In this document: in pieces, positions 19,488 through 27,597 of the stretch
Layout of the letters: each line of letters opens with the position of its first letter
How positions within the stretch are numbered: position 1 is the first letter of the stretch
NCBI GenBank assembly: GCA_036494465.1
Contig: DASXOJ010000010.1
Location: forward strand, 97,707 to 161,706
Reading direction: 5' to 3'
DNA: 64,000 nucleotides
DNA from: CAJCJE01 sp036494465
GTDB lineage: Bacteria; Actinomycetota; Actinomycetes; Mycobacteriales; Pseudonocardiaceae
Position numbers and translations under genes: made by a program
The notes under the pieces: model-generated
The model's database searches: none
Told to the model about the DNA's origin: nothing
Seen by the model: the letters and a program-made list of their open reading frames with translations, nothing else

Positions 19488-20429
19488 GTGACAGCACCCG
19501 CGGACGTCACCGGCACCGTCGAAACGCCGGTCCGGCGGCCGATGGATGTAGTGCGTGCTTACGTCGCGCTGACCAAACCCCGGGTCATCGAACTGCTCCT
19601 GGTCACCACCATCCCGTCGATGTTCCTGGCGGCGCGCGGTTTCCCGTCGCCGTGGCTCGTGCTCGCCACGCTCGTCGGCGGCACCATGGCGGCAGCGAGT
19701 GCCAACGCGCTCAACTGCGTGTTCGACGCAGACATCGACGCTGTGATGAAACGCACCAAAGCCCGCCCGCTGGTCAAGCACACCGTGCCCCCGCGCAGCG
19801 CGCTGATCTTCGGCCTGCTGCTCGGTGTCGGCAGCTTCGCCCTGCTCTGGCCGACCACCAACCTGCTCACCGCGTGCCTCGCCACCGGCGCGATCCTGTT
19901 CTACGTCCTCGTCTACACAATGGTGTTGAAGCGTCGGACGTCACAGAACATCGTCTGGGGCGGCGCGGCCGGTTGCATGCCGGTCCTGTGCGGCTGGGCC
20001 GCGGTCACCGACGGCCTCTCCTGGCCCGCGTTCGTCATGTTCGGGGTGATCTTCCTCTGGACCCCGCCGCACTTCTGGGCGCTCGCCATGAAGTTCCGCG
20101 ACGACTACAAAGCCGCAGGCGTGCCCATGCTCCCGGTCGTCAGGACGCCCGTGCAGGTCTCCCGGCAGATCATCATCTACTCGTGGGTCATGGTCGCCTG
20201 CACGCTCGCCCTCATCCCCGCCACCGGCTGGGTGTACGCGGCGTTCGCGATCCTCTTCGGCGGCTGGTTCCTGATCACCGCCCACCGCCTGCACCACGCG
20301 GTCGTGCGCGACGCCAAGAACAACCCGATGGTGTTGTTCCACGTGTCGAACACGTACCTGATGCTGGTCTTCGTCGCCCTCGCCGTCGACTCCGCCCTGC
20401 ACCTGCCGGTCCTCGGCTGGCCCTTCTAG
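19488..20429 (+). CDS. ctaB: Protoheme IX farnesyltransferase (heme O synthase)
   Basis: A membrane UbiA-family prenyltransferase that adds a farnesyl chain to heme B to make heme O for aa3-type cytochrome oxidase. The 313-residue protein has the first aspartate-rich motif NCVFDADIDAVMKRT near residue 78 and the second site RDDYKAAGVPML near 205, with about eight or nine membrane helices. The GTG at 19488 has GGAAAGG 10 nt upstream; the open frame extends 46 codons further but is not family-like. It is divergent from tkt, a common actinobacterial arrangement. Its partner ctaA is 7 kb away. Confidence 0.96.
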   Translation: MTAPADVTGTVETPVRRPMDVVRAYVALTKPRVIELLLVTTIPSMFLAARGFPSPWLVLATLVGGTMAAASANALNCVFDADIDAVMKRTKARPLVKHTVPPRSALIFGLLLGVGSFALLWPTTNLLTACLATGAILFYVLVYTMVLKRRTSQNIVWGGAAGCMPVLCGWAAVTDGLSWPAFVMFGVIFLWTPPHFWALAMKFRDDYKAAGVPMLPVVRTPVQVSRQIIIYSWVMVACTLALIPATGWVYAAFAILFGGWFLITAHRLHHAVVRDAKNNPMVLFHVSNTYLMLVFVALAVDSALHLPVLGWPF

Positions 20430-21090
20430 CGGTAGAGATCACCCGCAGCGACCAGCACCACATCGGACGAGTTCGCGGCCCGCTCGTGCAGTTCGTCCGT
20501 GAACCCAGCCACACTGAAACACGTCAGCTTCGCGCTCTCCGCACCCATCTTCCCCTGCGCCACGAGCAACGCCCTGATCCGGGTGAGCCGGTCGAGATGT
20601 CCCATGCTCATCACGTCGCCCCATTTGCACTCGCCGATCGCGAGCAGGGGAGTGCGGTTGTCATCGTCGAGTCCGAACGCGACTACGTCAAGTTCGTGCA
20701 TGGTCTGCGACCCATCGGCCATGTCCTCCAACTCGGACCAGATCGGTCGCATCACCGAGTGGTAGAAGGTCAACATCGGCTCGGCGATCCGGTAGTTCGT
20801 CCGATTGTCCTTGAACAAGTCAGGCTCACGAGTGATGAGCCCACAGTCCTGTAGCACGTTGAGCGGGTGCGCCAGATCGCTTGTCTTGCGACCGATGTAG
20901 CTCGCGAGGCCGCCCCCGGTGCGTATTGCCATTGGCGATCGCGGCAAGCACCGAATGGTAGAGCCCGCCGTCACGCAGATCGGGTTCGTCGGCGAGCAGG
21001 TACCGCGCTTCGCGGAACAACGGACTGGCGGGGGAGAGCACCGTGCGCAGCACCCACGGGTCGAAGTCATCCGGCCCGGTGGGTGTGTCG
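20426..21090 (-). pseudogene. Remnant of an AAA ATPase with DUF234 C-terminal domain
   Basis: Two frames read as consecutive pieces of the C-terminal half of an archaeal-type ATPase/DUF234 protein. The first piece (about 21080-20935) reads DFDPWVLRTVLSPASPLF and continues to VLAAIANGN. The second (about 20930-20426) reads GGGLASYIGRKTSDLAHPLNVLQDCGL and includes LLAIGECKWG, a nuclease-like core. They are separated by one extra G in a run of five at about 20918-20922. The N-terminal P-loop ATPase domain is absent; the space before it is occupied by the EXPERA gene. The 3' end overlaps the ctaB stop by 4 nt. A sequencing error could explain the shift but not the missing ATPase domain. Confidence 0.8.
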
Positions 21091-21123
21091 TTCTGGTAAC
21101 TACAGTTACGGTAACTGCGGTTA

Positions 21124-21618
21124 TTAAAACCTGCGCTGGAATGGATCGGGCTTGCGCATGCGGATCAGCAGGAGCAGCGGGACCAGGACGTAGGGCAGGT
21201 TGAACGGGAGGAACTTGCCCGGTTCTGGCGTGCGCCACATCGGTTCGCCCCAGAACTCGACGCCGAACACGACGATGCCGGTCAGCGAGACGATCATGGT
21301 CGCGTAGATCACGGCGGGCAGTTGGATCCAGTTGCGGCCGGTCAGCAGGGCGTAGACGAGGACCAGGTAGAACGGCATGTAGACGAACGCGGACAGGCCG
21401 GTGACGATGCGCATCCAGTACGGCGGGTTCATGAACAGCGGGTCGGCGTCGTGCGCGTACCAATAGTTGGAGTCGACGAAGAAGTTGCCGGTCGGGTGCG
21501 AGAAGTTCACGCCGACGGTGGGCAGCAGGTCGCTGATCAGCGAGGTGATCGTGAACGCGCTGAACACGATCGCGAAGAAGATGTCGATCCCGCGTCGGCG
21601 CAGCGGCAAGTTGGCCAT
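21124..21618 (-). CDS. EXPERA/emopamil-binding-protein-like membrane protein
   Basis: The 164-residue integral membrane protein has four hydrophobic helices. The sequence around helices 1-2 (FSAFTITSLISDLLPTVGVNF), the YWYAHDADPLFMNPPYWMR loop and the C-terminal VEFWGEPMWRTPEPGKFL match the general layout of the EXPERA domain. That domain is shared by sterol delta8-delta7 isomerase (EBP) and TM6SF proteins. Bacterial members are mostly uncharacterised. It is divergent from a DUF1295 reductase-like gene 57 bp away, suggesting work on a common lipid substrate; that is inference. GTAACTACAGTTAC, a small palindrome, follows its stop. Confidence 0.75.
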   Translation of the reverse strand: MANLPLRRRGIDIFFAIVFSAFTITSLISDLLPTVGVNFSHPTGNFFVDSNYWYAHDADPLFMNPPYWMRIVTGLSAFVYMPFYLVLVYALLTGRNWIQLPAVIYATMIVSLTGIVVFGVEFWGEPMWRTPEPGKFLPFNLPYVLVPLLLLIRMRKPDPFQRRF

Positions 21619-21675
21619 GGCGGATGATCGTACCGGCCGCTCACCTGCGGTGATGCGTCAGTAGAGTGGACTGTT

Positions 21676-22488
21676 GTGCACGAGTTGTTGACCTGTCTTG
21701 CGATCTACGTCGGTGTCTGCCTCGCCATTCTGCTGCTCTCGATCGCGAGCCGCGAGTACTCCTGGGTCGACCGGATCTGGTCCGTTGTCCCGGTTGTCTA
21801 CGCGGGCATTTTCGCGGGCGGTGCCGGGTTCGCGGATGTGCGGCTGGACGTGGTGTTCGGGTTGGTCGCGTTGTGGGGGTTGCGGCTGACGTTCAACTTC
21901 GCGCGCAAGGGTGGCTACGCGGCCGGCGGCGAGGACTATCGGTGGGCGGTGTTGCGCGGGCGGATGTCACCGTGGCAGTTCCAGGCGTTCAACGTCGGGT
22001 TCATCACGATCTATCAGAACGCGATCCTGCTGCTGATCACCCTGCCCGCCTACACCGCCCTCGAACACCGATCCTCGTTCGGCGCGCTCGACCTGCTGTT
22101 CACGGTCGTCTTCCTGGCGTGTCTGGTCGGTGAAACCGTCGCCGACCAGCAGCAGTGGAACTTCCAGCAGGCCAAGAAAGCGGCACTCGCGGCGGGTACG
22201 GAGCCGGAGCAGCGGTTCGTGCAGCGGGGGTTGTTCCGCTACTCGCGGCATCCCAACTTCTTCTTCGAGCAGGCGCAGTGGTGGGTGGTGTTCGCGTTCG
22301 GCGCGGTCGCCGCCGGGTCGGTGCTCCAGTGGACCGTGCTGGGTGCGCTCCTGCTCACCGCGCTGTTCGTCGGCTCGACGAGCTTCACCGAGAGCATCAG
22401 CCGCAGCCGCTACCCGGAATACGCCGACTACCAGCGGCGCACCTCACCGGTGGTGCCCTGGTTCCCGCGCGCTACGCAACCGCGGTGA
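21676..22488 (+). CDS. DUF1295 / steroid 5-alpha-reductase-like membrane protein
   Basis: A 270-residue polytopic membrane protein with about six or seven helices. The C-terminal block RGLFRYSRHPNFFFEQAQWW near residue 178 and RYPEYADYQRRTSPVVPW near 245 are the hallmarks of the DUF1295/steroid reductase/isoprenylcysteine methyltransferase superfamily. These bind NADPH or SAM cofactors at that C-terminal region. The start is a GTG. The substrate is unknown; family relatives reduce double bonds in sterols and fatty chains. It converges with the HD-domain gene, overlapping it by 17 nt. Confidence 0.85.
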   Translation: MHELLTCLAIYVGVCLAILLLSIASREYSWVDRIWSVVPVVYAGIFAGGAGFADVRLDVVFGLVALWGLRLTFNFARKGGYAAGGEDYRWAVLRGRMSPWQFQAFNVGFITIYQNAILLLITLPAYTALEHRSSFGALDLLFTVVFLACLVGETVADQQQWNFQQAKKAALAAGTEPEQRFVQRGLFRYSRHPNFFFEQAQWWVVFAFGAVAAGSVLQWTVLGALLLTALFVGSTSFTESISRSRYPEYADYQRRTSPVVPWFPRATQPR

Positions 22489-23137
22489 GCAGTTCGGCGA
22501 CCGACGGGTCGTCAAGCGATTCGACGATGCACTGCCACAACTCCAGGTTCGCCGTCGCCCAACGCGAATACATCGCGGCGGCCTGCTGGCTGTAGAAGTA
22601 GTAGCCCTCGGCGTGCACGCCGTGCTGTTCGCTGACGATCTTGGTGGCGAGTTCGCGCAGGCTCACGCCGTTCTCGTCCAGGTACTTGTGCGCCAGCATC
22701 ACCGGGGTCACCGGCAACGCCTTGAACAACGTGTCCGCGTCGGAAAGTGCTTGTGCCGGCAGAGAAATGTCGCGGTGCCGGGTGCGCATCTCCGCCTCGC
22801 AGACGATCTCGTCGATGTGTTCGGCGACCGCCTCGGACACGCCGGCCTCGGCGAGGATGCACATGCGCAGCGTACGGCCGTCCTCGGCGAGTGAGTTGCG
22901 GCGCACCATGTAGTTCACGTCGTGCACCAGGGCGGCCGTTTCCACCAGCGCAACGTCGGAACCGTTGTGCTTGGCGAAAACGGCGCCCTTGGACCGCACG
23001 AAACTCACGTGGTGCCAACCGTGGAAGGGCAGCATCAGCGCGCTGTCCTCACACAGAGCGCGTACCGCTCGTTCGACCTCGCTCAGCGCCGCGGGTGACA
23101 CGGTGAAGATCGGGTGGACAGTACTGGTATCGCGCAT
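22472..23137 (-). CDS. HD-domain phosphohydrolase-like protein
   Basis: A 221-residue cytoplasmic protein with the HD metal-binding pattern. The first histidine lies in PFHGWHHVSFV (near residue 38), the HD pair in ALVHDVNYM (near 71), and a later aspartate in LSDADTLFKA (near 132). This suggests hydrolysis of a phosphoester, possibly of a nucleotide, but the substrate is not identifiable. The ATG has CCGGAGG 5 nt upstream. It lies 102 bp downstream of the cupin-like gene on the same strand and could be co-transcribed with it. Confidence 0.8.
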   Translation of the reverse strand: MRDTSTVHPIFTVSPAALSEVERAVRALCEDSALMLPFHGWHHVSFVRSKGAVFAKHNGSDVALVETAALVHDVNYMVRRNSLAEDGRTLRMCILAEAGVSEAVAEHIDEIVCEAEMRTRHRDISLPAQALSDADTLFKALPVTPVMLAHKYLDENGVSLRELATKIVSEQHGVHAEGYYFYSQQAAAMYSRWATANLELWQCIVESLDDPSVAELLTAVA

Positions 23138-23239
23138 GGCAGCCTCCGGTCGCGCTCAGCGATTCTGAGCAGCGATCGTAGGCTTGTTCAGTTGTTCCGC
23201 TGCCAACTTTGACGCATATCGCCCGCGTACGGGGGAGTC

Positions 23240-23878
23240 TCAGAGTCGGCCGGCCAGGTCATCGAGCCGGTTTTCTACCGGTATGTGCCGATATCCGCGA
23301 TGAATCATCGGATCATAGGACAGGCTCCACGCGCGGACTTCCCGCGATTTCACCAGCAGCGTCATGGTGCCGTCCTCGGCGCTCGGAATCCGGTGGAACT
23401 CGTCGGCGAGCAGGAAGCCACCGGTCCCGGCCGGGCAGACCGTACTGCGCAGTCGCGTGACCGAGGTGACGAGGTTCGTGCTCTCGTCGATCTCGGCCGC
23501 GTAGCGCTGATGCGTGTACGCCCCGGAGATGATGTTGGTGCAGAAGTGATAGCGGTGGTTGTGGACGGAGTCGGCGTATCCCTCCCGCCAGTCGTGTTGC
23601 GGCTTGTACTCGTGCAGCCACACCGAGAACGGTTCGTCCGCGTCGGCGCGCAGACACCAGGCGAAGTGGGTCGTCGTCTCGCGCGATCTGCCGATGAGCG
23701 CGGCGGACTCCACGCTCGGCAGGTCGTTGAGGTACGACTTCAGATCCGCCCGGAGACTGGGTTGGCCAACCCAGTCCTGGAAGTGGCGGTTCACCTCGGA
23801 CCAGTGATCGACGATCGGGCCATGGACGCACTGGATCGCACTCGCCAGGTCGGCGAGCGCGTGCAGTCGCGTGGGCAC
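23240..23878 (-). CDS. Cupin-like metal-binding protein of unknown function
   Basis: Not recognised as a named family. The 212-residue soluble protein has a helical N-terminal part. A beta-rich core follows with clustered histidines (VHNHRYHFCTNIISGAYTHQRY, residues about 112-133) and a later DEFHRIPS (near 170). The spacing suits a cupin with an H-x-H and a distal His as metal ligands, like small dioxygenase-type cupins. The GTG at 23878 has GAGGAG 9 nt upstream and begins 5 nt after the stop of the membrane-anchored gene, so the two are almost certainly co-translated. Confidence 0.6.
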   Translation of the reverse strand: MPTRLHALADLASAIQCVHGPIVDHWSEVNRHFQDWVGQPSLRADLKSYLNDLPSVESAALIGRSRETTTHFAWCLRADADEPFSVWLHEYKPQHDWREGYADSVHNHRYHFCTNIISGAYTHQRYAAEIDESTNLVTSVTRLRSTVCPAGTGGFLLADEFHRIPSAEDGTMTLLVKSREVRAWSLSYDPMIHRGYRHIPVENRLDDLAGRL

Positions 23879-23883
23879 GCTGA

Positions 23884-24888
23884 TCAGCTCCTCAGTCCGA
23901 CAGAGGTGGAAAACTGCCGCCCGAAGGCCCGGAACTTCTCGTCGAGGGCGCGGAAGCCGTCCTCGGTGAGTTCGGTGCCGGTGACCGTTTCGAACAGCGC
24001 GAGAAACTCCTGCCGGCTCGTGTCGGGGGTGATGACGAAATGGCGACCGGCTCGCGAATTGCAGACCCGCAGGAACTCGGTTCGTTCCATGGCGTAGATG
24101 AAGGAGCCCTCGGAGAACCGCAGTGTCCTCGGATACAGGGCCGACGCACCAGCGGCGTCGCTGAACAAGGTGAGCCACACGCTGTCGTCGAACATCTCCA
24201 GCCGATCCAGCGGCGGATCGGTGATGATCGTCATGTCCACCCGGCTGCACCGGCTGCGTGCCTGGTAGAGCCCGACCAGACCGACGCAGATGTCGTCGTG
24301 CAGACGCTTCTCGATGACGTCGTAGTCCTCGGCGGTGGGATCGCGGCGCAACAGGTAGCGCGCGCGACCACTCAGCGCACTCGGACCGCGTGGGTCGGCG
24401 ATCACGGTGCGTAGCTCCCACTCCGCGCTGGAAAGCAGCAGCCGAGCTGCCGCGTACCGGCCGGAGAAACCGCGGAAGAAGTACTCCTTCGTGTTTCGCA
24501 GGTCCTGCATCATCAGCCGGTTGAAATTAGGGTCCGGCTCCGTTGTCGGTTCGAAGAGGTGGGTCGGATAGAACTCCTGATTCAGTCGGCGATATTCCTC
24601 GGACAATTCTTGGAGGGCCTTTTTACTTTCTTCGATCAGCGGTGTTACCAGTGCGCGCTGCGACGCGCTGGACGTGATCAACGTCTGGCCGAAGCCGATG
24701 ATCGCGGAGATCAACGTTCCGGTGCCGACCGAACCGACAAAGGTTTTCAACGCTCCCGCAGCCATGATGCTGTCGATGCCCAGGCATGCGCCCGCGATCA
24801 CCAGCAGACTCAGGAGCAGCAGTCCGGTTCGAGTCCAGAAGATCTCCTGAACAAGGTTGTGGCGGAAGCCAGGGGCATCCGCGGACAC
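23884..24888 (-). CDS. Membrane-anchored protein with PLD-like C-terminal region
   Basis: Not recognised with certainty. The 334-residue protein has two N-terminal hydrophobic helices (about 22-42 and 52-72). A coiled-coil-like stretch follows (LIEESKKALQELSEEYRRLNQEF), then a globular region of about 200 residues. That region has the alternating strand/helix look of phospholipase-D-like domains without the HKD catalytic motif: TVIADPRGPSALSGRARYLL, DMTIITDPPLDRLEMFDDSVWLTLFS. Such domains occur as sensors or receivers in bacterial effector systems; that analogy is inference. The GTG start has a full AGGAGGTGA 4 nt upstream. It is first in a leftward group with the cupin-like gene. Confidence 0.55.
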   Translation of the reverse strand: MSADAPGFRHNLVQEIFWTRTGLLLLSLLVIAGACLGIDSIMAAGALKTFVGSVGTGTLISAIIGFGQTLITSSASQRALVTPLIEESKKALQELSEEYRRLNQEFYPTHLFEPTTEPDPNFNRLMMQDLRNTKEYFFRGFSGRYAAARLLLSSAEWELRTVIADPRGPSALSGRARYLLRRDPTAEDYDVIEKRLHDDICVGLVGLYQARSRCSRVDMTIITDPPLDRLEMFDDSVWLTLFSDAAGASALYPRTLRFSEGSFIYAMERTEFLRVCNSRAGRHFVITPDTSRQEFLALFETVTGTELTEDGFRALDEKFRAFGRQFSTSVGLRS

Positions 24889-25138
24889 AAAGTCACCTCC
24901 TTGGCGGGCACCCGATTGGACGAATGCTTAACGTGTCCTTTCAAGCGCGAGGAGTCACCCTACGCGCTTGTTCGACGATTGCGGTAGCCGCAATTCGGGG
25001 GAGCCGGGTGCGCGGCGAGCGGCCGCGTTTGTACCCCTCCGTGGGTGAAGGCCAACTATTTCGCGGTTTAACCCGCCAATTACCCACCGTTGACCCGCAC
25101 GGGTGGCGAAGATCGTCACACTACGTGAAATCCGCAGT

Positions 25139-25909
25139 TTAGGCCGTGGTGGCGAGGGCAGGCGCGACCGCGCGCGTTCGCCGGGACGGCAGTCGCAGCG
25201 ACCCGGTCAGGCCGCGTTTGCGCAGCCAGGGATACCAGCCGAGCATGCCGATCGCGCCCGCGGTCAGATGTCCGGCCGTGGTCACGATCGAGTCGGTGTC
25301 GCCGAGCCCCATGTACAGGTAGGCGGCCAGGATCGCGGCGACGAGTGCGGAGGTCGCCCACCACCGCGCGGGCGCCGCGAGCAACAACAACAGCGCGCCC
25401 GCGGTCGCGGCGAGCCCGTAGCTGACGCCGATGTCGAGCAGGTGCGCGTCGTTGTGGGGCAACCAATGCGCCTTGATCGCCCACAGCACGGGCAACTCGG
25501 TGGCGAGAGTGGCGAGCACGTGCCCGCTGGCGAAGATCAGCGCCGTCCACCAGCTGCCGATCCGGCGCTCCAGCGGCGCGATCACCACGGTGAAGATCGC
25601 GGCGTAGATGAGCCAGTGCTGGCCGTCGAGCCAGAGTGCGGACAGGAACAGGACTTCCAGCGGGTGGGTCTGCAGGTTCATCGCGTTGGTGCTGGACAGC
25701 GCGAGCAGCCGGTGCGCGACGGACGGCTTGGCGAAGTCGAACAGCATCGTGGTGAGCGCGAGCACGATCAAATACCAGAAGGTGAAGGGCGTGTCGGTGG
25801 GGCGGGGCAGCGCCCGGACGATCGAGCGGCTCACCGACCCGGCGCCCAGGAACCGGGGCCGCGCGGGCGCGGCGGGTGGCAGTTCACCTGCGACCACGTC
25901 TTCGGCCAC
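25139..25909 (-). CDS. Rhomboid-like integral membrane protein
   Basis: The 256-residue protein has about six membrane helices. It carries ASGHVLATLATELP near residue 128, IGVSYGLAATAGA near residue 160 and TTAGHLTAGAIGMLGW near 212. These correspond in position to the serine (GxS) and histidine of rhomboid intramembrane proteases. The match is to the rhomboid-like group of actinomycetes, in which proteolysis has rarely been shown. A GTG start with GGGAG 6 nt upstream was chosen. It lies upstream of the membrane-anchored/cupin pair on the same strand, but 250 bp away. Confidence 0.75.
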   Translation of the reverse strand: MAEDVVAGELPPAAPARPRFLGAGSVSRSIVRALPRPTDTPFTFWYLIVLALTTMLFDFAKPSVAHRLLALSSTNAMNLQTHPLEVLFLSALWLDGQHWLIYAAIFTVVIAPLERRIGSWWTALIFASGHVLATLATELPVLWAIKAHWLPHNDAHLLDIGVSYGLAATAGALLLLLAAPARWWATSALVAAILAAYLYMGLGDTDSIVTTAGHLTAGAIGMLGWYPWLRKRGLTGSLRLPSRRTRAVAPALATTA

Positions 25910-26042
25910 CGCATCTCCCGTTCACCAGCGTCAACCAGGCATCCGGATTCATGATGCCCGGGTTTCCTGTGAGCCCGCTGAACCAGACCTGGCGAAATTG
26001 TCAGACCCGGGGACTAGTTTGCGACACGCAGCCAAGATCACT

Positions 26043-26105
26043 TCCCCTGATCGACTTCATTCACTATGATTTCAGTGCAGGTCGAAATCGATCGTGATCA
26101 GGGGA
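26043..26105. promoter_or_regulatory. Inverted repeat flanking the GbsR-type regulator start
   Basis: TCCCCTGATC (26043-26052) and GATCAGGGGA (26096-26105) are perfect 10-bp inverted arms 43 nt apart. The second arm includes the Shine-Dalgarno sequence of the regulator gene. This placement suits autorepression or an RNA hairpin that hides the ribosome site. Confidence 0.55.
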
Positions 26106-26110
26106 TCCGC

Positions 26111-26572
26111 ATGGTCGCCAGCTACGGGCAGCTCAACGAGTGGATGGAGCGCCTCGCCGCACATCTCGTGCCGGAGGGGATTCCGCTGATCGGCGGACGC
26201 ATCCTCGGGTACCTGCTGGTCTGCGAGCCCGACGAACGCACGGCCGCCGAACTGTCCGAGGAGCTGGAAGCCAGCACCGGGTCGGTGAGCACCAACCTGA
26301 AGCTGCTGGTCAACACCGGTCTCGTGCAGCGCACCACGCGCCGGGGCAGGCAGGCCGCGCAGTACCGGTTGGACGCGGCGGCCTGGGCTGATCTGGTACG
26401 GCGCCGGTTGGACGCGATCGCCGAGACGCGCGAGCTGACCGCGTTCGGGTTGCGGCTGCTCAGCGGTGATCCGCAGCGCGCGCTGCGGCTGCGTACGGTC
26501 GACGAGTTCTACGGCTGGTTCTCCGGCCAGGTGCCGGATCTCTGGCAGCACCGGCCCGCGCCGCCGCGCTGA
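26111..26572 (+). CDS. GbsR/MarR-type transcriptional regulator
   Basis: A 153-residue DNA-binding protein. The winged-helix region reads GGRILGYLLVCEPDERTAAELSEELEASTGSVSTNLKLLVNTGLVQRTTRRGRQAAQYRL (about 30-90). Helical dimerisation and ligand segments follow. This is the pattern of GbsR-like MarR-superfamily proteins. The ATG at 26111 with AGGGGA 6 nt upstream is preferred over an open frame starting 15 codons earlier. It lies 31 bp upstream of the luciferase-like oxidoreductase, which it may control. Confidence 0.85.
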   Translation: MVASYGQLNEWMERLAAHLVPEGIPLIGGRILGYLLVCEPDERTAAELSEELEASTGSVSTNLKLLVNTGLVQRTTRRGRQAAQYRLDAAAWADLVRRRLDAIAETRELTAFGLRLLSGDPQRALRLRTVDEFYGWFSGQVPDLWQHRPAPPR

Positions 26573-26603
26573 ACTGTCGGTGCCGGGTGCTGCACTCGGT
26601 GGC

Positions 26604-27428
26604 ATGCGCTACGGATTGGACGTATCGCCTGCGGGTTCGTGGGGTGAGCCGGGGCGGATCGCGGAGCTGGCCGCGTTTGCGGAACGATGCGGCTGGGACG
26701 GCGTGTTCTGTGAGGACTATTTCGCCTATTCGGGCGGCCTGCCGACCTATGATCCGTGGATCACGCTCGGCCTGATCGCGCAGGCCACCGAGCGGATCAC
26801 GCTGGGCACGATGGTCACGCCGATTCCTCGGCGGCTGCCAGGCAGCGTCGCGGCGCAGGCGATGACGGTCGACCGGCTCAGCGGTGGCCGGTTCGTGTTG
26901 GGCGTGGGCATCGGCGACGACCAGGGGACGGACGGGCGGTTCAGTGAGCTCGCGGATCCGCGTCGGCGGGCCGGGCAGTTGGACGAGGCGCTCGACGTGA
27001 TCACCGCTCTGTGGTCGGGCGAGCCGGTGAGCCGCCAAGGACGGTACTTCACCCTCAACGGGGCGGTGTTGCGCCCGGTGCCGGTGCAGCGACCGCGGAT
27101 TCCGATCTGGGTCGGCGGGGCGATCACCCGGCGTGGTCCTCGGGCTCGGGCGCTGCGCTGGGACGGTGCGTGCCTCTACCAGGCCGACCCGGATCAGGAC
27201 TGGGCGGACGTGACGGTCGAGGAGGCGCGTCGGCTGCGGGCGGATGGCGGCGCGGGGTTCGTGATCGCGGTAGGTGGCAGGCAGCGTCGCGCCGATCTCG
27301 GGGCTGAGCGCCGCTATGCGGCGTCGTTGGCTGATGCGGGCGTGGATTGGCTGCACGAGTACGTGGCGCCAGGGTTGTCGCTGGGCGAGGCGAGAGCGCG
27401 GATCGCGGCAGGCCCGATCGGAGCCTAG
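26604..27428 (+). CDS. LLM-class flavin-dependent oxidoreductase
   Basis: A 274-residue protein of the luciferase-like monooxygenase fold using FMN or F420. Typical blocks are AERCGWDGVFCEDYF near residue 25, TLGTMVTPIPRRLP near 70, LSGGRFVLGVGIGDD near 95, and the PVPVQRPRIPIWVGG strand near 160. The substrate is unknown. The ATG at 26604 gives the conserved MRYGLDV start; the frame extends 46 codons upstream inside the regulator gene but is not family-like. Probably co-transcribed with the GbsR-type regulator. Confidence 0.9.
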   Translation: MRYGLDVSPAGSWGEPGRIAELAAFAERCGWDGVFCEDYFAYSGGLPTYDPWITLGLIAQATERITLGTMVTPIPRRLPGSVAAQAMTVDRLSGGRFVLGVGIGDDQGTDGRFSELADPRRRAGQLDEALDVITALWSGEPVSRQGRYFTLNGAVLRPVPVQRPRIPIWVGGAITRRGPRARALRWDGACLYQADPDQDWADVTVEEARRLRADGGAGFVIAVGGRQRRADLGAERRYAASLADAGVDWLHEYVAPGLSLGEARARIAAGPIGA

Positions 27429-27597
27429 GTGGGGCCGGCGAGCGATTCGGCGAGACGGGTGAGCGCGGCTGCGAGCTGGCCGGGGTTGTAGGTCGCACGT
27501 AGGCGTGATCCGGTGCGGTGCCGCGCGCCGACGGTGCTGGTCTGGGAGAGCAGCGGCAACTCGCGCAGGAACAGGCGGCTGATCTCGGCAAACGGTT

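Noticed and set aside
21095..21125. GTAACTACAGTTAC with a repeated GGTAACT next to it
   Set aside because: Small palindrome at a gene end beside a pseudogene; could be an old promoter operator but arms are only 6 bp.
27429..27597. Open stretch on the minus strand after ctaA reading RLFLRELPLLSQTSTVGARH
   Set aside because: It looks protein-like but has no ATG, GTG or good TTG start outside ctaA; too short and weak to call a gene. It may be a relic.
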